Source of the DNA: Limnephilus marmoratus
Taxonomy: Eukaryota > Arthropoda > Insecta > Trichoptera > Limnephilidae
NCBI GenBank assembly: GCA_917880885.1
Contig: OU862927.1
Coordinates: forward strand, 19,423,450-19,487,449
DNA: 64,000 nt
Direction: 5' to 3'
Shown: in pieces, positions 43,813 through 54,399 of the stretch
Position numbering within the stretch: position 1 is the stretch's first letter
Layout of the letters: each line of letters opens with the position of its first letter
Notes under the pieces: model-generated
What the model was told of the DNA's origin: nothing
Databases searched by the model: none
What the model saw: only the letters and a program-made list of their open reading frames with translations
Program-made: the position numbers and the translations under genes

Positions 43813-44100
43813 AAAAAATAAAAAAAAATTGTTGTTTTATTACATCTCAGGAAATACTTCATATATATTGTATACTTATAATGTATTTCAATTTTGTATT
43901 TAGTTTTTTTGTTTTTAAAGTTATGTATAAATAATACTTGCATTGTTTTTCATGTGTTTGCTTCTGTAAAAATTCAAATGTGATTACTGCAGACACATTA
44001 GTCTAGGGATATTTATATTTGTATTTTAATTTATTTTATTTAACCCACAAAAATGTTTTATAAATATCCTGTTTGTGTCTCAAATAAATAAATAAATAAA
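43813..44100 (+). other. K2 3' UTR and tail
   Basis: AT-rich UTR ending CTCAAATAAATAAATAAATA near 44082-44100. The simple AAAT tail marks the 3' boundary of the insertion. It lacks the GCCCC...GGGGC-type hairpin seen in K1, so K1 and K2 are different families. Confidence 0.75.
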
Positions 44101-44418
44101 CATTGAAAAGATTCAAATGAAGTTTCTAAGGTTTATAAACTATAAATTGCATATTCCTATACTAAACATTGATTACAATTATCTCCTGGATAAAACGTCT
44201 CTATTGAAACTTCCAGAAAGAAGAATAAGCACAGATTTAATACTATTACATAAAATACTGCATGACAAAATTGACTGTTCTGAATTACTTTAATTTATCA
44301 ATATCCATGTTCCCCAAAAATCATGTCGACATTTATTACCCTTCTACTTCAATAACACCAGGACACTAGCTTATCAAAATTCTCCGTTTCCGAGACTTAA
44401 CAGTCTCGGAAATAAATA
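44101..44418 (+). pseudogene. LINE K3, right piece
   Basis: Resumes directly after the K2 tail: IEKIQMKFLRFINYKLHIPI, then LLKLPERRISTDLILLHKIL, parallel to K1 IERIQNKFLRFLNFKMGIP. It has a stop near 44290 and further homology beyond (NNTRTLAYQNSPFPRL). It ends where mariner-type sequence begins. Confidence 0.78.
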
Positions 44419-44420
44419 TT

Positions 44421-45066
44421 CTAAGGAAGAGTAAAATTTCTTACGACGGCTCGGCAGATAGGCTTCGTGATGGCCGACATTTCGTGATGGATATTTTCTT
44501 TTAATTGCACCAGGGAAGTCGGATTTTTGACGTACACTTTAGATTTGAGATAACCCCACAGGAAAAAGTCCATAGGGGTTAAGTCAGGACCACGAGGAGG
44601 CAAATTTATGTCACCTCTCCTGGAGATCAATTTGCCAGGGAAAATTTCACGAACTTGTGGCAGAGACGTGTTGGACGTATGTAATGTTGCTCCGTCTTGC
44701 TGGAACCATGTTCTTTGGTTATAGCCAGTAAGTTTGTAGGGGTGTAGCATTAGGTCTTTGTGCAAAATGCTGTGTAACGATGATCTATGCACATCTAAAG
44801 CATTTGCGCGCTTCCGAATCGAAAGTTTGAGTCGTCACGAAAAGACTGATTAACACTCTCTACGTTTTCTACCGTTCTCGATGGTCTTGGTCGCCCGGAT
44901 TTTGGTTTTGCCAGCGTTGTATCGATCTCTTCAAACTTTTTGACCCATTTTCGAATGTGAGGAATGCTTGACGCATCATTGAATTGACGAAAACCTCAAA
45001 TTTGCAGAATCTTCTACGCGCTTCAGTCGCCGAATCACCATTTATGTGAAACTCACCCACGCACAA
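44421..45066 (-). pseudogene. mariner-superfamily transposase relic (DD41D type)
   Basis: The N-terminal piece (45066-44869) resembles the HTH start of such transposases (GDSATEARRRFCKFE). The C-terminal piece (44792-44421) has HPYKL, then WFQQDGATLHTS, FPGKLISRRGD, and RGPDLTPMDFFLWGYLKSKV. The second catalytic Asp is in QQDGA. 41 residues lie between it and the Asp of PMDFF, the spacing of the DD41D group. HPYKL runs almost directly into WFQQD, so the segment with the first Asp is deleted. It also has frameshifts. I see no terminal repeats with confidence. Confidence 0.8.
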
Positions 45067-45439
45067 CGCGCGGTCGCTCCCGAGAAATGCTTCACAGTGA
45101 CTAAATTCCCAAGAGCCAGACTAAAAGTTGCGTTTACACAGAAAGCAAAACAAGTATATACTTTCTTTTGGGACACAGCTGTTGGCTAAGATAAAGGTGT
45201 AGATTAGTACCAATTTTATACAAATTTGAATTTTTTCATCAAGGGAATCTCCATAGTAACGTAAACAAATAACAAAATGACAGCGCACGTCAAACAATAA
45301 CTTAGCAACGCTTTGCTTTTCGTCCGGACAATAAACGTATAATAAATAATTTCATAACGCCAGATCTTATTCATAACGCCAGAGCTTACCAATATACGCA
45401 GCCTATATTACTCGCAAATAATGTAGCTTTCTTTTAGTG
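45067..45439. other. Spacer, possibly the 5' flank of the mariner relic
   Basis: Includes AAAGTTGCGTTTACACAGAA near 45123-45142. No gene seen. Confidence 0.4.
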
Positions 45440-46690
45440 AAAGAATTTTTGGTAAACTTTGGGGATCGTTGGAAACGGTTAATACGCACTTTTTTTTGAA
45501 AATATCTTTTGATTCACCTTAATTACATCAAAAGACAACTATTTGCATTGGGGGAAGTGGAAAATATTTCATTCTAAATTTCGATTACGTTAAATTAAAA
45601 TTAGCTTTCATTCTGTGAAACGAGACCGTCCATTTTCAAACATTATTTTCAAATGTCATTTTTTTGTGATGTTGGTATTCTTGTTACTGTACGAAAAGAT
45701 GCTAGAGCAAATCGTAGCAGACTTCATGGGAATTCGGCTCGTAAAACCAACGGCTAGAGACAAAATCGCGCGGGAGTTTTTTAATGTTATAAAACTGAAA
45801 TTCCGCCTAATTAGTAGGTACTTACCTAATACACATGTATTGCGTGCGTTGATTAAAATTTATTAGTTAAAATTTTTTTTTGACTTTAAAATTTTATTTT
45901 TATAAGTCAACTATTTCTGCGATGTTGAGCGGCTACGTACGCTAATTTTATGTGATATTGTTTGTGATACAAAAGAAAGTGCCCCTTTATAACGCCCACT
46001 CGCGTCACGGCAAAAAAACATCCCAGTTTTCAAGTAGTTTAGCGGCTACGCTAGGTTTGTGTAACATGGTTTGTGATAGAAAAGAAAGTGCCCCCTTCGT
46101 AGCGCCTACTCGCGTCACGGCAAAAAAACATCCCAGTTTTCAAGTAGTTTAGCGGCTACGCTAGGTTTGTGTAACATGGTTTGTGATACAAAAGAAAGTG
46201 CCCCTTTATAACGCCTACTCGCGTCAAGGCAAGAAAAACATCCCAGTTTTCAAGTAGTTTAACGGCTACGCTAGGTTTGTGTAACACGGTTTTTGATACA
46301 AAAGTGAATGTATTATTTATAAAAAATAATTAGGTACCGAAATTAAAAACATGTTTTTTTCCGTCATTTTATTCCCAAAACTCCGATAATTTAGTACTTA
46401 CCTTTCCACATTTCGTGGTACCTTCAAAATCTTCTAGCCGTTCGTTATACATTCAAGTGTATCGGGAATACCAACATACCAAAGTGATAATAACCATAAT
46501 GGCGTACAATCTCACAAGACGAAAGCTAATTTTAATTTTACGTAATCGAAATTTAAAATGAAATATTTTCCACTTCCCCCAATGCAAAAAGTTGTCTTTT
46601 AATGCAATTAAGGTGAATCAAAAGATATTTTTTAAAAAAAGTGCGTATTAACCGTTTCCAACGATCCCCAAAAATTAATGAATTTTTAAA
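45440..46690. mobile_element. Foldback element with ~180-bp inverted arms and tandem core
   Basis: Left arm 45440-45615 (GGGGATCGTTGGAAACGGTT; GGGGGAAGTGGAAAATATTT) is the inverse of right arm 46508-46690. The core has about 3.5 tandem units of about 108 bp (45930-46310) built on AGCGGCTACGCTAGGTTTGT and AAAGAAAGTGCCCCTTTATA. Frames of 66-83 codons here are repeat-derived. Confidence 0.8.
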
Positions 46691-46759
46691 GTCCATTCAG
46701 TATGTTTTGCGTGAAAGAGTAACACACATACATCCATACAAACTTTCGCCTTTATAATA

Positions 46760-47457
46760 TTAGGTCCTTACATATGAAATTGGCGTTTTGCCTGTACGGC
46801 AACTTTGATCTCAAATATCTTCTCTTTGGCTAGGAATTCCAAATTCAAATTTATACAGCTATTTACTCATGTATTTGTGTTTCGAAAAGTATAATTCATT
46901 TGTTTTTTCCTTAATTGTTTTTTTTTTCTTTGCGTCACTTAGTTTACAAAATGGATAACTTGAAATATCGCGTTATTTACGAGTACGAGTTCCACCGTGG
47001 CACCAGTGCTGCAGAAACGGCTCGAAGGATTAATGATGTGTATGGCGACGGTGCCGCAAAAGAAAACACAGTTGTGTTTTCTTTTTTTTGTGTCGTTCAC
47101 TACAGCTTTCTTAAATCTGGCCAGACGATTACGGCAGATGTCTATTGTCAGCAACTGCAAACCATGATGGAAAAGATAGCTGCTAAACAACCGAGGCTGG
47201 TTATTCGCTCTAGGCCACTGCTGCTTCATAACAACGCTAGAACACACACTGCACAACAGACGGCTACCAAATTAGAGGAGCTTCAATTGAAATGTCTAAG
47301 ACATCCACCGTACTCTCCGGACCTTGCCCCAACAGATTACCATTTTTTTCGAAATTTGGATAACTTCTTGCAAGGGAAAAAATTCAACTCCCATGGGGCA
47401 GTCCAAACCGCCTTCAAAGATTTTATTGATTCCCGTCCGAATGGTTTTTTTAGTAAA
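46760..47457 (+). mobile_element. Mariner copy M1, right end missing
   Basis: Left terminal sequence TTAGGTCCTTACATATGAAA preceded by TA (46758-46759), matching the M3 ends. It breaks off within the transposase at about 47457, so no right inverted repeat remains. Confidence 0.82.
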
Positions 47458-47472
47458 GGTAGTTATATTTAG
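46951..47472 (+). pseudogene. Internally deleted mariner transposase, 174 codons open
   Basis: The N-terminal HTH start (MDNLKYRVIYEYEFHRGTSA ... INDVYGDGAAKENTV) joins in frame to the catalytic C-terminal half (VVHYSFLKSGQTITADVYCQ ... YSPDLAPTDYHFF). The deletion removes the second HTH and the region of the first catalytic Asp. The second catalytic position reads LLLHNNARTHTA where HDNAR is usual, so that Asp is Asn. The third Asp is kept in APTDYH. It could fold as a DNA-binding fusion but not as an active transposase. Start chosen at the conserved M-x-N/S-x-KYRVI. Confidence 0.8.
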
Positions 47473-47875
47473 TTATATTAAGTTAAAAAAATTAATTAGC
47501 TTTTCCAATTAGTAACATAAAATTAGCAATTAGCACAACTCTTCTGTACCGGACTTTTGTTGGTTATCTAAAATTATTACGCACCTACATAATTTAATAG
47601 CACATGACATGGGAATAATATTTTTTATGCTTTATGATTACTTTTATGCGTAATTCACAGATGGAGAAAGACATAACAAAAAGCTGAAAATATTATAAAA
47701 TTGTTTTGAGTGATGACATTGTTTTTTTTTTCTTATATTTTTCAACACACTTATATTAATCATGTTCTCCGTATTTATCTCATATTTTGTTCATCATTCA
47801 TTAAACTAACCCGTCATCCCATTTTCAGACTAACTCCTGTTTTACAGTGACATTTGAGGGTTTAGCTTCGTGCAT
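47473..47875. other. No recognisable gene
   Basis: AT-rich spacer. Confidence 0.45.
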
Positions 47876-47990
47876 CGTAAGTGTAGCTTCGTTTATTAAA
47901 AAAATAGAGTCCTTGTGAGAGCCCTGAAGGAGTAACCATCTGTTGCTTATACCAGGGCGGGAAAGCGGTTGGATTACCTCAAGTACTACC
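47876..47990 (+). repeat. Dispersed repeat shared with 30.4 kb
   Basis: GTGTAGCTTCGTTTATTAAA, GAGAGCCCTGAAGGAGTAAC and TTATACCAGGGCGGGAAAGC, collinear with 30361-30472. Confidence 0.6.
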
Positions 47991-48729
47991 CAAGCAAAAT
48001 ACCACAATTCAGAACCGAAATGTTGATTTTAAATGACTACCCGTGTTTAGGGACCAGATCTCAACATCCAGGTACTCTACTGTTGTCCATATCCTTCCCC
48101 TCCCATCTCCTTAACCTCAACCTACAAATTTGGGATGCCCTAGTCCCACTAACTCTCAGCAGTTAATACTCTTGTGCTATGCTCACGCAGCAAAATTTAT
48201 CTCAAATACTCCATTCGATCCTCCTAGCAAAAGCAATACAAAATCTAGTCAAAAGTGACTTACAAGCATGATAAATACGTACCCCAGATATCTGAAATCT
48301 CTTGAAAGTGTAAGATTGTGAGATTTGATAAAAATAAATTGCACGAATTAAATTCTGCTTGCCCCTTCGCTTTAACTGAGAGCATGTTTTTTATCGAAGG
48401 TTAAATCGGATTGTTTACCATTTGTATCGGAGCTGAACTTCTGGGCGAAGCTTTGACCTTAAGTATAAATTTACTTCTTCGGTTGAATGAGAAAAATGTA
48501 AAGGACCCGTGAAAACACGAAACGTTTAAATATTTAAAACTTCACTGTTGACTCAAGGAAAGCACTTTTTTAAATAATAAATGAAATTAAAGATAACCTT
48601 CTATCAACCTTTAAGAGACTAAAAAATGTAACAAAATATCTACCTATACTTTTGAATTTTAATTGTGTTTCATTGGTGATGAACAGGTCCCGTATGTCCT
48701 TAAAAGATGTCTGATTTCTACTTATATTA
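47991..48729. other. No recognisable gene
   Basis: Short frames only, no assignable motif. Confidence 0.45.
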
Positions 48730-49107
48730 GGGAACGTACCCATACTACGTGACCCACTTTTTGCAATTTTTAACCCCCCCCCTCTCCCCTCGGTGACAAC
48801 GTGTAGTATATTCCAAGACTCCCCCCGCCCTCCCCCTACAGTTTACGCGTAGTAAATCATTTCTTGCTAACAAAAAGTTAAAAAAAAATTATTTGGCTTA
48901 TATTTGTCTTTATTAATACGGCGCTTGCTGCGTGACGTCAAGAGTGCATGCATACGTACCTATAATTAAAAGTGGAAAAATATTAAAAGTTATTTCTAGA
49001 TTGACTACGGAATAAAAACCTAAGCCCCCCGCCCCCCATTGTAACCAAGCGTGGTATTTTGAAGATCCCCCCCCCCTAAACGGGTCACGTGATATGAGTA
49101 CGTTCCC
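48730..49107. mobile_element. PIF/Harbinger-type MITE, long variant
   Basis: Same ends as the copies at 29.1 and 53.6 kb, with a few mismatches on the right (GTCACGTGATATGAGTACGT). TTA flanks both sides (48727-48729, 49108-49110). It is 378 bp against about 162 bp for the others, because about 215 bp of AT-rich DNA (about 48800-49015) sits in the middle. Confidence 0.85.
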
Positions 49108-49110
49108 TTA

Positions 49111-49526
49111 TCTGTACACAGGAAGCAATGAAAAAAAAAATCCCTCATGACTTATGTCATCTTTGGGGTTGCTGTGTGGAGGGTCTTTTTTATGGAGATA
49201 GGAAGGATAGGGATCTGAGGGTCAATGTGTTCAGGAGTGATGGACGTACAAATCCATCCTTCCTACTGCGGTGCAAGGCGAAAGGTCGAGAGAGTCCGTC
49301 TCGAGAGAGTGGAGTCTCCCTCCACCAGTCTCTCCCGAACCGGTCCGCCACACAGTAGATGGGCAAAAGCATCTGCCGCGAGGACATAGTCAAACCTCAA
49401 CCCATGAACCCGAGCACTTCTGCTAAATCACCCCCAACGTAGCGAACCACTTGGGTGACCTTGGGGTGTTGGTCATCCAATAAATGGTTCTTGGGGCGGC
49501 GGCACCTACACTCACCTCCCAAATTG
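49111..49526 (-). mobile_element. SINE-A long-subtype copy
   Basis: Directly abuts the Harbinger duplication. It carries GGGGTTGCTGTGTGGAGGGT, CTACTGCGGTGCAAGGCGAA, the CTCCCGAACCGG block, CTGCTAAATCACC, CAATAAATGGTTCTTGGGGC and CACCTCCCAAATTG. The 3' hairpin is partly lost and replaced by an A run at 49130-49140. Confidence 0.82.
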
Positions 49527-49878
49527 CTACTGGAAAATCTACGGTGGAGTTCTTAGCACACTACAGGGGTAATGAATGACCTTGTTAGATGAATGCTTAA
49601 GTAAAAAAAATAAAAAGAAAAGCATTTGAGAAAAAGGAAAACCAACCAAACACAACCTCTTCACTTTTATAACAATGGTTTTACAATGGTTCACCATGAA
49701 AGGTTTATTTATGGAGGTTAGAAGTATATAATTCTTGTTGCATGTAGCATGCAATCCAGTGGCGTGACAGCCTTTCATACTCCATCCATGTGCAATGTCA
49801 AAAAGTATTACATAACCACTTACCCGAGCCATTGATATTATATGCACAGATCAACCAGTTTAAAGATTTAATTTTTAA
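49527..49878. other. No recognisable gene
   Basis: A 102-codon minus frame (49539-49847) has no recognisable motif. Confidence 0.45.
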
Positions 49879-49880
49879 TA

Positions 49881-50728
49881 GGCCACTTGCATGGATTTCA
49901 TAACGACTCGGAAAAAATCTTGTGAATAGATTTTTTTAATAAGATTACGAAAATGTTGCAAATTTTTTTTAGAAATGTAGTTTTTTTTAATTTTTAAATA
50001 AATAAATCCATTATTTGGGCTCGTGGCGTCACTACATGAAAATGTCCCGTCTCCGAAAATGTTCCTATTAATTTTGTAAACTTCCACACTGATTTATTTT
50101 TTTTATATGGCATCACTTTGATTTCAATTGTTGATTTCAATTGATTTCATTTGGCAATTTTTGAATTTGACATTTAACGTTCACTAGATTTATTGTTTGT
50201 TCTCTGCGAACTTATCATTTGGTTTGACTTTTTGACAGATGTAATGGAGAAAACCCCGTACATTTAATGTTGTCCGTACGTGTTTTAGAGGTATAATGGT
50301 TATGGTGCTGATTTTAACAAAATCAAATTTTATAATATTCTTATTATTAAATAATTTACAAGTACAAGTATATCATTGCATTTAGTAATATAGACGTTGT
50401 ACATTATAATGATTTATGAACAGTAAGATGGATCGAGGAAAAAAATATTTATGAGATGTAATATTTTTGGTAAGCCTCGTTATTCTCCTGTGCCCTTTCT
50501 TCTGGAAAACATTATTTTTTTAAAAATGATTTTCGGCTATGTAATTATAGTTTTTTCGCACCTATAAAATTATGTCCCGTCTTTCCGGTTTATAAAAAAT
50601 GGTCTGATTTTTCGGATTGAAATTTTCAAAAAATCGCCAGGGTTACAAAAATACGATAAAAAAAAACGGAATGTCTTAGAATATTTGCCTAAACCGGAAT
50701 TTAAAAAAAAAATGTGATGCAAGTGGCC
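49881..50728 (+). mobile_element. TA-flanked MITE, copy 1
   Basis: 848 bp with inverted ends GGCCACTTGCAT and ATGCAAGTGGCC, flanked by TA (49879-49880, 50729-50730). It is the inverse-orientation twin of 62172-63032. TA targeting suggests a Tc1/mariner-type transposase in trans. It contains no coding frame. Confidence 0.85.
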
Positions 50729-50929
50729 TATTGCCGACAACCCGGGCGATTTTAGTGATTAAATTTTCTAACAATGCTACATTTCGCCGGGAAACTAATG
50801 TACACGGCCCATGCGACAACGTTCCAAAATGCAATGTTGCCAGTTCTTTGCAGTACGGTTACTTTTATCTGTAATAATTCGAAATAGAAATTGTACTATC
50901 TTTATTCAATTTTTAAGTAAAACACCATT

Positions 50930-51175
50930 TCGGGGGTAAAAAAAGTTTTGGGAAGTGTTTTTTGAAGTGAAAACTCATTAGCACTGTTGTGATTTGAAAC
51001 TCGATGAAACGAAAAATAGCAACACTGAAAAGAGACAAACACATACATCTACAGGATTTCGCCTGCGATAGAATGAGAAGTATAATTGGTCTTCTCTTTG
51101 TGCAGTGCTTCGTAGTTTATCGGTCTCCTCTTTGTGCGGTACTTGGAAGCTCTTGTCTAATTAAGTATTATTTTT
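50930..51175 (-). mobile_element. Repeat C fragment
   Basis: Antisense repeat C: GAAGTGAAAACTCATTAGCA, GATGAAACGAAAAATAGCAA, GAGACAAACACATACATCTA, then two partly duplicated TCTTTGTGCAGTGCTTCGTAG / CTCTTTGTGCGGTACTTGGA blocks. Confidence 0.65.
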
Positions 51176-51399
51176 TTTTTACATGTATACCGCACAAGAG
51201 TCCCAACAGCTCCCGTCTGGAGCCAGCGAGACTATGGCATCCCCAATTGGGGTATGTTGTGAGGTTGAAGGTAGTGGGGAGAGAAGGAGATAGGGAATAG
51301 GTAGGTTGGGAAGTACCTGATCTGGAGATCTGGTCACCAAACACGGCTAAAGCCATTTCAGACAACGTTTCAATTCTGAATGGTGTTCTTACACCAGGA
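51176..51399. other. Unassigned sequence
   Basis: Contains CACAAGAGTCCCAACAGCTC and TGGAGATCTGGTCACCAAAC. It may be another dispersed repeat, but I found no second copy in the window. Confidence 0.35.
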
Positions 51400-52650
51400 C
51401 GATACTGAGAGTATCTTCCACTCTTATGAAGTTTTCACTTCTACCGTGTGTGAATCGCACACTCTGTTTTGAAGTAAAAACTTCTTTAGCACAATTGTGA
51501 TTTTAAATTGGCAGAAACGTAAAAGCGACACTAAAAAGAGACAAACACATACATATATGTTTTTTTTTTTTTTTTTTTTACATTAACTCCACACAGGAGG
51601 CCCTGAGGAAAATAATTTCCCTCAGGGCCTATGTCATCTGGGATGCTGTGTGGAGAGTCTTTTTGAGGAGAGGAAGGAATGAACATTGGTCTTGAAGAGA
51701 CCCATGTTGTAGGAAGGAGGAAACACAGAGGCCGGCAAATCATTCCACAGCCGAGCTGTTGAACACAAGAACGAGTCGAAGAAACGACCCGTTCTCATGT
51801 GACAAATGTCAACCGTGTACAAATGTTGGGCACGCGTTTGGCGTGTTTCCCGACTATGCACCGGTGCCGAAGGGATCAATGATGCTAGTTCTTCAGAGCA
51901 TCTTCCATTGTAATACCGGTAGAACAAGGATAGCATTCCCACCCGACGCCTGTGCTCTAAAGATTGCAATCCGTCTGTTAAGATGGGAGAATCTATCAAA
52001 CGGACCGCCCGTTTCTGCACAGAGTCGAGGGTATTTTTCAGGTATTTTGGAGCTCCAGACCAGAGATGGCTGCCAAATTCAACCGTGGGGCGTACTTGTG
52101 ATTTGTACAAGGTTAGCAGTTGTGTACTATTAAAGTATCTGCGGGCCCTGTACAGTACGCCCAGTTTTTGGGAGGCTAACTTTACTCTGGCTTCGATGGA
52201 GCCCCCATACCTGAGCTGGTCACTTAGGGTTACACCAAGCATATCAATGGAGGGCCTGTTCGGAAGATTGCTTCCGTTGAAAGAGACTAGATTTTCATTT
52301 CGATCCCTTTTAGACGTAATCAGACAAGATTGGGTCTTTGAAACATTAAATTCAACGAGATTATTTTTACCCCAAGAGAAAACACTCTCGAGGTAACCGT
52401 CCATTCTTTGCTTCAAAGCCCTACGAGCTGTTGGAGTTTGTGAGCCCTTTGGGGGCTTGTCAAACAAAAAGCTATCATGAACTGTACTGTCATCCGCGTA
52501 ACAGTGAATATGTAATCTAGTCTGCGAGAGAATGAGATAAAATAATCGGTCTCCTCTTTGTGTGGTGCTTCGTAGACTCCCCACTCTTGTCTACTTTAGT
52601 TTTCTGAAGATTTCACTTCTACCGCGTGTGAACTGCACACATGCATTTTT
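51400..52650 (-). mobile_element. Repeat C copy split by a LINE-B insertion
   Basis: The minus strand of 52650-52516 (GTTCACACGCGGTAGAAGTG; GAAGCACCACACAAAGAGGA) and of 51560-51400 (GTTTGTCTCTTTTTAGTGTC; CAATTTAAAATCACAATTGT) are collinear with the uninterrupted start of repeat C at 33200-33400. The gap between them is filled by LINE-B. Confidence 0.72.
51561..52515 (-). pseudogene. LINE-B copy, best preserved, 5' truncated
   Basis: The frame from 52584 to 51634 is open for 316 codons, but the first 23 come from repeat C. LINE-B begins near LHIHCYADDST, which is the catalytic YADD of the reverse transcriptase. It continues VEFNVSKTQSCLITSKRDR, MLGVTLSDQLRYGG, VRPTVEFGSHLWSGAP, QKRAVRLIDSPILTDGLQSL and TARLWNDLPASVFPPSYN to the stop. 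The 3' UTR follows, with the GATGCTGTGTGGAG block, the hairpin AGGAAAATAATTTCCCTCAG and a T-run of about 20 (the A-tail on minus). The endonuclease and most of the palm are missing. Confidence 0.85.
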
Positions 52651-52789
52651 TTATCAGTTTTGCTGTAAATCTGTACATATTATAAATTAAAGTCCGAATT
52701 AAACGGATTTTCATGCGGTTTTCACCAATAAATCAAGTTTCTTGAGAAAGTTTTAGATACATAATTTGTCAAGGTTTTGTGCAAATTGG

Positions 52790-53097
52790 TTGAAATACAT
52801 ATATAATATATACAGAACCTGTATATGATGAACGAGCGGGCTGCGAAGCGGGCGGTGTGGATTTGATCTATATGCATTACACTCTCGGAAAGGTTATAAT
52901 ATATTTATATATGTTTGTACAGATTCTGATCAATGTTGCATGTTTAATGATTTGAAAAATTAAATAAAAATCTACAGTTTTAGGCCGAGTTTAATGAAAT
53001 TTGCACATGCGACCTTCAAAACAAGAGGAAGGTCACTCTCTACATTTAATTTCGAAAACTCTGCGTAAAACCCGGACTTCAGCTAGTATACAATATT
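52790..53097 (-). mobile_element. CTAGCTG-type repeat, minus strand
   Basis: Read on minus it starts CTAGCTGAAGTCCGGGTTTT, then GAGTTTTCGAAATTAAATGT, then CAAATCCACACCGCCCGCTT and GCAGCCCGCTCGTTCATCAT. Related to 39595-39700. Confidence 0.55.
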
Positions 53098-53164
53098 CAA
53101 CTAAAAATATATCTATCATCTACCGTTCATTTCAAGACATTATCTTAAACAAAACAATCGATCG

Positions 53165-53215
53165 TACCTAATAATAATAATAATAGCGCAGTTTTGTGCA
53201 ATTTCACTTTCGGTT
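53165..53215 (-). mobile_element. L2-type LINE 3' end, minus strand
   Basis: AATAATAATAATAATAGCGC followed by AGTTTTGTGCAATTTCACTT: the complement of the tail at 25840. Confidence 0.55.
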
Positions 53216-53573
53216 ATGCTCAGTGTGCCCATCTAATGTAATATTTGAGGACTGCCAGCTAAGGGTGTGAACATGGACATATGAATATATCTGGACCTGC
53301 CCTAAGTTATTAAAGCGTACTATTTCCCCCTCCCCATACCGGCTCCATGGAGTCGGCTGGGCATACGAGAGCCTCGCTTGAATCTAAAAAATGTGACGTC
53401 ATCATTCTTGTCCTGACACATCGTCCATTTTACGAAATAACACGGCAAAAATTAGAGCTTGTGCTATACATTATACCATAATATATGTGGACATAGCGAA
53501 TGTGGGCGGTTCTCCAGTGAGCTCGTCGCTGGTTACAGGGGTAAGTAAATTATGAAACATTTGTAAAAGTGTC
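53216..53573. other. No recognisable gene
   Basis: Mixed-composition DNA with no element ends or coding motifs that I can assign. Confidence 0.45.
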
Positions 53574-53576
53574 TTA

Positions 53577-53737
53577 GGGAACGTACCCATACTACGTGAC
53601 ACGTTTAGGGGGGGGTGTCTTCAAAATGTAACGCTTGGTACAAATGAGCGGCGGCGGGCTTAGGTTTTTGGTCACCGGGGAGGGGGGGGGGGGTTAAAAA
53701 TTGCAAAAAGTTGGTCACGTAGTATGGGTACGTTCCC
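53577..53737. mobile_element. PIF/Harbinger-type MITE, copy 3
   Basis: Perfect inverted ends GGGAACGTACCCATACTACG, flanked by TTA (53574-53576, 53738-53740). 161 bp, inverted relative to the copy at 29077, with G runs in place of C runs. Confidence 0.9.
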
Positions 53738-53740
53738 TTA

Positions 53741-54344
53741 ACTAAATACGGCAACAAAATATTCCTCTGTGAAAAGTGGCGAACTTTACTTTGCCGCATT
53801 TGGACTTCGCAAATATGTTAATAACGTGGCGAGCAATTCGCGTTTCCATGTAAAAAGGTCTATTCATTCAAAAGCAGATTTTGCTTTTAAGAACTAAATG
53901 GTGATATTATAATTTGAGATGTCTATATACTGTCAAAATAATTTTTTAACGAATCACAGTCATCTTTCCCCTCTTCGCCCCCCATAGTTGAGTTTTACCC
54001 TTCATCTGTGTCTTCTCGTTTATTAAATTTGGATGTCTATGGGTGTGAATATCTAGTATTTTCTGTGTCGATGGAATTATACTGTTAACTTAAATTTTAG
54101 TTAAATAACAACAGGTTTCATGTGTTGAATTTATTCGTATCACAACTAACGAGTGATTACGTCGGTCGTTTGAAGTTGGATAAATGTTGATTATTATAAA
54201 TTCAGATAGCCTTTCCACGTTTTGATGGAGGATTTATTATGATTTCAAACTTATTTTAATTCATGTTACTTAATTTTACAATTATTCATTTCTACAGGTT
54301 ATTTTGGATTAATTTTTTTTTGTACAATAACTCCTTGGAAATTC
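53741..54344. other. No recognisable gene
   Basis: AT-rich spacer. Confidence 0.45.
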
Positions 54345-54397
54345 TCCACACAGACGGCCTGTAGAAAATTATTTACCTCAGGGCCTGCGTCATTTAA
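54345..54397 (-). mobile_element. SINE-A/LINE-B shared 3'-end fragment
   Basis: CTCCACACAGACGGCCTGTA, then AAAATTATTTACCTCAGGGC. The match breaks at gcgtcatttaattccgcg, where the short-repeat/CCTAA block begins. Confidence 0.6.
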
Positions 54398-54399
54398 TT

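Larger units (their letters stand above)
39771..44100 (+). mobile_element. LINE K2: nearly complete jockey/CR1-group retrotransposon
   Basis: About 4.3 kb: a 5'-truncated ORF1, an unusual middle ORF, an intact ORF2, a 290-bp 3' UTR and an AAAT-repeat tail (about 44083-44100). It is inserted in the coding region of an older relative (K3). I find no clear target duplication. About 13 codons of K3 appear to be missing at the site, suggesting a small target deletion. The intact 956-codon ORF2 indicates recent arrival. With ORF1 truncated, this copy is unlikely to be autonomous. Confidence 0.88.

Noticed and set aside
45615..46152. Plus frames of 66-83 codons
   Set aside because: They lie in the tandem core and arm of a foldback element, and the sequence repeats with the 108-bp unit.
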